This document shows, piece by piece, positions 60,355 through 64,000 of a DNA stretch of 64,000 bases. Source of the stretch: an uncultured Gemmata sp. (lineage in GTDB: Bacteria; Planctomycetota; Planctomycetia; Gemmatales; Gemmataceae). Location: contig CALDUT010000001.1 of NCBI GenBank assembly GCA_937924775.1, positions 310,001-374,000 of the forward strand, written 5' to 3'. Below the pieces are notes generated by a model, which did not search any database, had not been told where the DNA came from, and saw only the letters and a program-made list of their open reading frames with translations. Within the stretch, counting starts at the first letter, position 1; the number at the start of each line of letters is the position of its first letter. Position numbers and translations under genes: made by a program.

Positions 60355-61926
60355 ATGACCGATCCGCTTTATCAACAGACGCTCACCGGTATCTTCCGGC
60401 ATGTTATCCCGGAAATCACGCTCATCGCCACAGCGTGTGTCGTCTTGCTCGTCGGCTCGGTGGTGAACCGACGATGGCTATGGTTTGTCGTTTCACTCCT
60501 GGCAGTGACGGCGGCCATGATTGTTACCGGAACGATCCGCCCCAAACCGCCGGAACTCATCGCCGCCTCCCCTCTCATTGCAGATGCCGCTGCGGCCTTT
60601 ATCCGCTGGGTTGCGTTGATCACGCTGGCGGTGATGATATTTGTGGCCTGGGGCGAAACGGATCGCACAAACGCGGCGGAATACTACGGCTGCTTGCTCA
60701 TCACCGGAGCTGGAGTTTCGCTAGTCGGGCGCGCCAACGATTTGGTGACGCTCTTTCTGGCTCTCGAACTGCTTTCTATCCCAACTTACATCTTGCTTTA
60801 TCTCCCGGTCCGCGAAAAACGCAATCAAGAAGCCGCGACCAAGTATTTTCTCCTGAGCGTCATGTCGGCGGCGGTTTTACTGTTCGGTTTCAGTTATCTG
60901 TACGGCCTGACAGGCAGCCTGAACCTCGCGATCATCGCCGAGGCGATCGCTCAAGCCCACGCCAATGCCGACGGCCCCCATCCCATGGCGATGCTCGCCG
61001 CGGTCATGGTCTTGGGTGGCATCGGCTTCCGGATTACGGCCGTGCCGTTTCACTTTTATGCCCCGGACGTATACGAAGGGGGCCCGCCGGGCGTGATCGC
61101 CCAATTGGCGTTTTTGCCAAAAGTCGCCGGTTTTGTGGCTTTAGCCCGGATTCTCGGCTTACTGGGGCCCGATCCGAAGAACATTCCCTTCCCCCCGGAT
61201 ACCCAACTGCCGCTTCTGTTGTGGGCCATGGCGATTTTGACGATGTCTGTCGGTAACGTGTTGGCCCTGCTGCAGGATAACCTACGGCGGATGCTGGCCT
61301 ATTCCAGCGTCGCGCACGGCGGCTACATGCTGATGGGTGTTGTGGTGGCCAGTTCACTTCCTGATGCGACAACCACACCCGATGTGGGGGGGCTGGACGC
61401 CCTTCTGGTGTACCTGGTCGCCTACGGACTGATGACACTTGGCGTCTTTGCGCTGATTGTGTTTCTCAGCACAGCCGAACGACCGGTCCAAGCCATCGAC
61501 GATCTGGCCGGTCTCAGCCAAACACACCCGATCTCCGCCGCGATGATGGCTATCTTTTTCTTCAGTCTCATCGGTTTGCCCCTGACCGCCGGCTTCGCGG
61601 GAAAGCTGTACCTCTTTCTGGGGGCCTTGAATGCCCCCCCGCAGACAGCCGCCATGGGGAACCTCTATCGGGTGATGGCGATTATAGCCGCGATCAACGC
61701 CGCGGTGGGGGCTTACTACTATCTGCGGGTGGTCGGTGTGATGTATCTGCGAACGGCACTTCATCCCTTGAAGCGGTCGTGGATGGTCCCGACGTTTTTG
61801 GCGGCGTTGGCCTTGGCCGGTGGAACCCTGGTGTTTGGGATTTATCCAGAACCACTGGCGAAGGCCGCGCGAACAGCGGCCCTGATTCCCACAAGTGTCG
61901 GAAAATCCGTCAGTGGGAGCCGGTAG
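60355..61926 (+). CDS. nuoN: NADH-quinone oxidoreductase subunit N
   Basis: The 523-residue antiporter-like subunit sits next to the quinone module. 'LVTLFLALELLSIPTYILLY' carries the conserved Glu. 'GIGFRITAVPFHFYAPDVYE' and 'LQDNLRRMLAYSSVAHGGYM' are standard motifs; in the first of these the usual Lys is replaced by Arg (FRITAVPFH). 'PLTAGFAGKLYLF' contains the second conserved Lys. The length is close to normal. ATG 60355 is the first in frame and no strong ribosome binding site is present. It closes the nuo locus, with a phosphotransferase gene 31 bp downstream. Confidence 0.95.
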   Translation: MTDPLYQQTLTGIFRHVIPEITLIATACVVLLVGSVVNRRWLWFVVSLLAVTAAMIVTGTIRPKPPELIAASPLIADAAAAFIRWVALITLAVMIFVAWGETDRTNAAEYYGCLLITGAGVSLVGRANDLVTLFLALELLSIPTYILLYLPVREKRNQEAATKYFLLSVMSAAVLLFGFSYLYGLTGSLNLAIIAEAIAQAHANADGPHPMAMLAAVMVLGGIGFRITAVPFHFYAPDVYEGGPPGVIAQLAFLPKVAGFVALARILGLLGPDPKNIPFPPDTQLPLLLWAMAILTMSVGNVLALLQDNLRRMLAYSSVAHGGYMLMGVVVASSLPDATTTPDVGGLDALLVYLVAYGLMTLGVFALIVFLSTAERPVQAIDDLAGLSQTHPISAAMMAIFFFSLIGLPLTAGFAGKLYLFLGALNAPPQTAAMGNLYRVMAIIAAINAAVGAYYYLRVVGVMYLRTALHPLKRSWMVPTFLAALALAGGTLVFGIYPEPLAKAARTAALIPTSVGKSVSGSR

Positions 61927-61957
61927 ACCACGGCGTTCTGTCCGATAATCTGACAAT

Positions 61958-62935
61958 GTGAACACCTATTGTGATATTCCGCCCTCACCGGTCCTGGATT
62001 TCTTCGCCCCGCACACGCGGGGCCTTGTGTGGTCTCTGGCTCCACGCGGCCTCAGCGGTGCGGAAGTCTGGTGTGGTCGCGACGACGATACCCCACGGAT
62101 CGCGGTCAAAGCGTGGCCGGCACCGGTGACGCACGAGCGTCTTCAAGAAATCCACACGCAGATGCAGCGGGCCACGGCCCTACCGTTTGTTCCGCAAGTG
62201 TTCGCGGGGGCCCACGGCACGACCTTCTCCTGGGCCGATCGCGTGTGGGATTGCTGCGCGTGGCAGCCGGGTCGTCCCCATTTCGCGCCAACCCTGGCAC
62301 AAGTCGAAGCCGCCGGCGCTGCCCTGGCGCAACTCCATCAGATGTGGCGGACGGAACCCCGCTGGGGCCTATGCCCCGCCGTGGCAAACCGTTTGCGTCT
62401 GTTGGCCGAATGCAAGCCGCTTTGGTCTACCCCGCCGAGCCGGTGGCCGCCGTTCCCCCACCCTCTCGATTCCCTGCTACCTGAGGTATTCACCATTTGT
62501 CGTTCGCTCACTCCGCATGTTATCGCCACGTTACGAAGCCTGGAAGCAACGCCGGTTCCACTCCAGCTGTGTCTACGCGATGTCCGAGCTGATCATGTGT
62601 TGTTCGAAGGAGAGGATGTGCGGGGAATCATCGACTTTGGAGCTGTCGCGGTGGATCATCCCGCGGTCGATCTGGCACGTCTGTTGAGCGATTATGAAAG
62701 CTGGGACGATCAGCGTGTGTCCGTGGTCATGGCCGGGTATCAGCGAGTCGCCGGAATGGCCGCGTTTTCGGCAGAGGATGTGCGGCGGTTGGCCGGCACT
62801 GGTGTGGTGTGTTCGATGGTCAGATGGTTGGTCCGACTTTTGGTGACGCAGGAATTTTGTGCGGACAACGAACTCCTGGTTCAGCGTTTATCGCAACTCT
62901 TCAGGCGTGCCGAGGCGGTGGCTCGGTGGCTGTAG
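61958..62935 (+). CDS. APH/choline-kinase-like phosphotransferase
   Basis: The 325-residue soluble protein has the aminoglycoside-phosphotransferase fold. An N-lobe with 'RIAVKAWPAP' (candidate ATP-binding Lys) and a hinge 'CCAWQPGRPHF' lead to a catalytic loop 'LCLRDVRADHVLF'. There the usual HGDxHxxN reads R-D-x-x-x-D-H, so the Asp is kept but the His and Asn are changed. The metal-binding 'GIIDFGAVAVDHPAVDLARL' is intact. Substrates in this family are small molecules with a hydroxyl group; nothing indicates antibiotic resistance. The start is a GTG at 61958 with no clear ribosome binding site. It closely follows nuoN, possibly read from the same transcript. Confidence 0.82.
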   Translation: MNTYCDIPPSPVLDFFAPHTRGLVWSLAPRGLSGAEVWCGRDDDTPRIAVKAWPAPVTHERLQEIHTQMQRATALPFVPQVFAGAHGTTFSWADRVWDCCAWQPGRPHFAPTLAQVEAAGAALAQLHQMWRTEPRWGLCPAVANRLRLLAECKPLWSTPPSRWPPFPHPLDSLLPEVFTICRSLTPHVIATLRSLEATPVPLQLCLRDVRADHVLFEGEDVRGIIDFGAVAVDHPAVDLARLLSDYESWDDQRVSVVMAGYQRVAGMAAFSAEDVRRLAGTGVVCSMVRWLVRLLVTQEFCADNELLVQRLSQLFRRAEAVARWL

Positions 62936-63240
62936 CGGCAGCGGCTGGAACCGTCGGATTTCCCGGCAATGTGGGAGAAATTCGCGGGGCCGGCGATTTG
63001 ACAGCGTCGGAGGCCGTACTACGGTTCGAGTGTGAACGGGCCGTCTGGCAAGGCCGCCTTGGTCAACCACCAACGCCCGATGGTTCCCCTTGCCATACCG
63101 GTTTTTAGGGACGCGGACCAGGCGACAGATTCGTCTTCGCCCCGACAAACTGTGAACAACGGGAGAGACCGCTAGCGGGCCGGTGCGTGGAACCGCAGCC
63201 GTGATCCAGCCGGCTCGTGCAACACACCCGGAGAGAAGCC
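62936..63240. other. Intergenic region before the pilin genes, 305 bp
   Basis: No convincing gene or repeat is seen. A promoter for the flp genes should lie here, but I could not find a good -35/-10 pair. GGAGAG just before 63241 is the ribosome binding site of the first pilin. Confidence 0.4.
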
Positions 63241-63444
63241 ATGCTCGGCCGGTTCACCCGAAGGGTCGTCGCCTTCATACGCAAGGAGGATGGCCCGACC
63301 GCCGTCGAGTACGCCGTGATGCTGGCGTTGATCCTTGTGGTCCTGATCGCCGCCGTCAGCAACATCGGTAGTACGACGAACGAGATGTACAGCGACTTGA
63401 GCCTGCAAGGTGTCAAACCACCTAGCGGCTCAACCGGCACCTGA
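63241..63444 (+). CDS. flp: Flp-type (IVb) pilin, first copy
   Basis: The 67-residue prepilin belongs to the tight-adherence family. A basic leader (MLGRFTRRVVAFIRKEDG) ends at the prepilin peptidase site, followed by mature 'PTAVEYAVMLALILVVLIAA' with the family's Glu-Tyr pair. A short polar tail (about 25 residues, Ser/Gly/Pro-rich) completes it. TadV/CpaA-type peptidase would cut after the Gly. GGAGAG lies upstream of ATG 63241; the in-frame GTG eight codons earlier is less likely. It is tandem with a second copy 97 bp downstream. Confidence 0.92.
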   Translation: MLGRFTRRVVAFIRKEDGPTAVEYAVMLALILVVLIAAVSNIGSTTNEMYSDLSLQGVKPPSGSTGT

Positions 63445-63540
63445 AGGGTGCCACAGTGGGGCCACCCGCGATGTATGCAGACGGGGAACTCATACATCGC
63501 CCATTCGTGCTAGTTCTTTTTTCCACGGGAGATTCTGACC

Positions 63541-63738
63541 ATGCGCAGCCTGACCAAGAACCTGGTGTCGTTCCTGAAGGCGGAAGATGGCCCGACAGCC
63601 GTTGAATACGCTGTGATGTTGGCGTTGATCATCGTGGTGTGCATCGCAGCCATCACCACGCTGGGCTCGAACGCCAACAGCACCTTCAGCTTCGTGGGCT
63701 CGTCGATCCAACCGCCGGCCGGTGGTACCACCACCTGA
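63541..63738 (+). CDS. flp: Flp-type (IVb) pilin, second copy
   Basis: The 65-residue prepilin closely resembles the first copy: leader 'MRSLTKNLVSFLKAEDG', cleavage after Gly, mature 'PTAVEYAVMLALIIVVCIAA', then a different Ser/Asn-rich tail ending 'SSIQPPAGGTTT'. A cysteine within the hydrophobic core is absent from copy one. GGGAGA precedes ATG 63541 by nine bases. The two copies probably arose by duplication and may be alternative or mixed pilins. A strong hairpin follows 41 bp downstream, then the gene that runs off the window. Confidence 0.92.
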   Translation: MRSLTKNLVSFLKAEDGPTAVEYAVMLALIIVVCIAAITTLGSNANSTFSFVGSSIQPPAGGTTT

Positions 63739-63779
63739 TCCGGTGGCTCGGTGCAGTGTGACTTACCGGGGGAAACAGG

Positions 63780-63816
63780 GACACGAGCCGGGCGCGGGTG
63801 CGACCCGGCTCGTGTC
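63780..63816 (+). terminator. 13-bp perfect hairpin after the second pilin gene
   Basis: GACACGAGCCGGG (63780-63792) pairs perfectly with CCCGGCTCGTGTC (63804-63816) across an 11-base loop. It could end the pilin transcript, or protect abundant pilin mRNA from 3' decay while letting some transcription continue. No T-run follows. Confidence 0.6.
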
Positions 63817-63879
63817 ACGCCAGGGGCAGCCCGCCAGCCCGTGACATCCCAATTACGCACGCCAGAGGTGATTTGATCC

Positions 63880-64000
63880 ATGAACCAGTCCGCACCGGTG
63901 TTGGAGACGCCCACCCCGTCCACCCGTCCTCTGAATCCAGAGGATTCGCTCGGCATCGACCGCGCCTTCCTGCTTCAGATGGCCCGCATGCCCCTGTTGG
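63880..64000 (+). CDS. Partial gene cut by the right edge, function unknown
   Basis: An open frame from ATG 63880 (AGAGGTGA upstream) runs to the end of the window without a stop, giving 40 residues. They are a polar start rich in Pro, Thr and Ser, then 'LGIDRAFLLQMARMPLL'. Too little is present to name it. Position after two Flp pilins suggests a tad pilus-assembly gene such as a peptidase or CpaB/CpaC protein, by context only. Confidence 0.5.
   Translation, partial: MNQSAPVLETPTPSTRPLNPEDSLGIDRAFLLQMARMPLL

Noticed and set aside
1-64000. CRISPR arrays, tRNA/rRNA genes, insertion sequences
   Set aside because: I looked for regular repeats, cloverleaf-like sequences and transposase motifs (DDE, IS-type inverted repeats) and found none that hold up.

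Overview
The window is GC-rich bacterial chromosome. Its gene content points to a planctomycete, most likely of the Gemmataceae type: seven secreted sulfatases in one stretch, a DUF1559 protein with a pilin-like N-terminus beside a small lipoprotein, a sialate O-acetylesterase, Tat-exported Gfo/Idh/MocA and sugar-isomerase-like proteins, a lone methanopterin-dependent formyltransferase (ftr), and many serine/threonine-kinase-type and His-rich envelope proteins. This placement is inferred from family content; no rRNA or tRNA is present to confirm it.

Layout. 1-2.9 kb: a membrane protein open at the left edge, an orphan VirD4/TraG-like coupling ATPase and a small cytochrome c. 3.3-5.7 kb: a sulfatase followed by ftr, which ends in a strong hairpin. 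5.9-23.4 kb: a long minus-strand catabolic block with six sulfatases (one carrying an in-frame TAG and a changed active-site motif), a sialate O-acetylesterase, a ThuA-like protein, a TIM-barrel isomerase-like protein, a Gfo/Idh/MocA oxidoreductase and a prolyl oligopeptidase. Together they look like a set for desulfating, deacetylating and oxidising complex glycans. 23.4-26.1 kb: a receiver-domain protein and an HDOD-serine/threonine kinase fusion. 26.3-30.5 kb: glycogen debranching enzyme, DUF1559 protein and lipoprotein. 31-37.3 kb: isocitrate dehydrogenase followed closely by an ABC/HlyD/TolC export cassette whose ATPase has lost several catalytic residues. 37.3-43.1 kb (minus): a CzcA-type RND metal-efflux set with two His-rich accessory proteins. 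43.4-61.9 kb: a complete 14-subunit complex I locus (nuoA to nuoN, in order). It is interrupted by a degenerate DUF433/DUF5615 toxin-antitoxin pair between nuoE and nuoF and a proline-rich lipoprotein gene between nuoF and nuoG. 61.9-64 kb: an APH-like phosphotransferase, two tandem Flp pilins and the start of a gene cut by the right edge.

Most notable points: (1) the ABC ATPase with a degenerate signature, Walker B and H-loop; (2) large soluble insertions in NuoJ and NuoM, both predicted on the same membrane face; (3) the doubly broken toxin-antitoxin pair inside the nuo operon; (4) a sulfatase with a nonsense codon 42 codons before its natural end plus a Ser-to-Leu change in the maturation motif; (5) an apparent ATA start in the TolC-family gene; (6) two separate 13-bp tandem duplications, each spanning a stop codon. 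I found no CRISPR array, rRNA, tRNA, insertion sequence or prophage.
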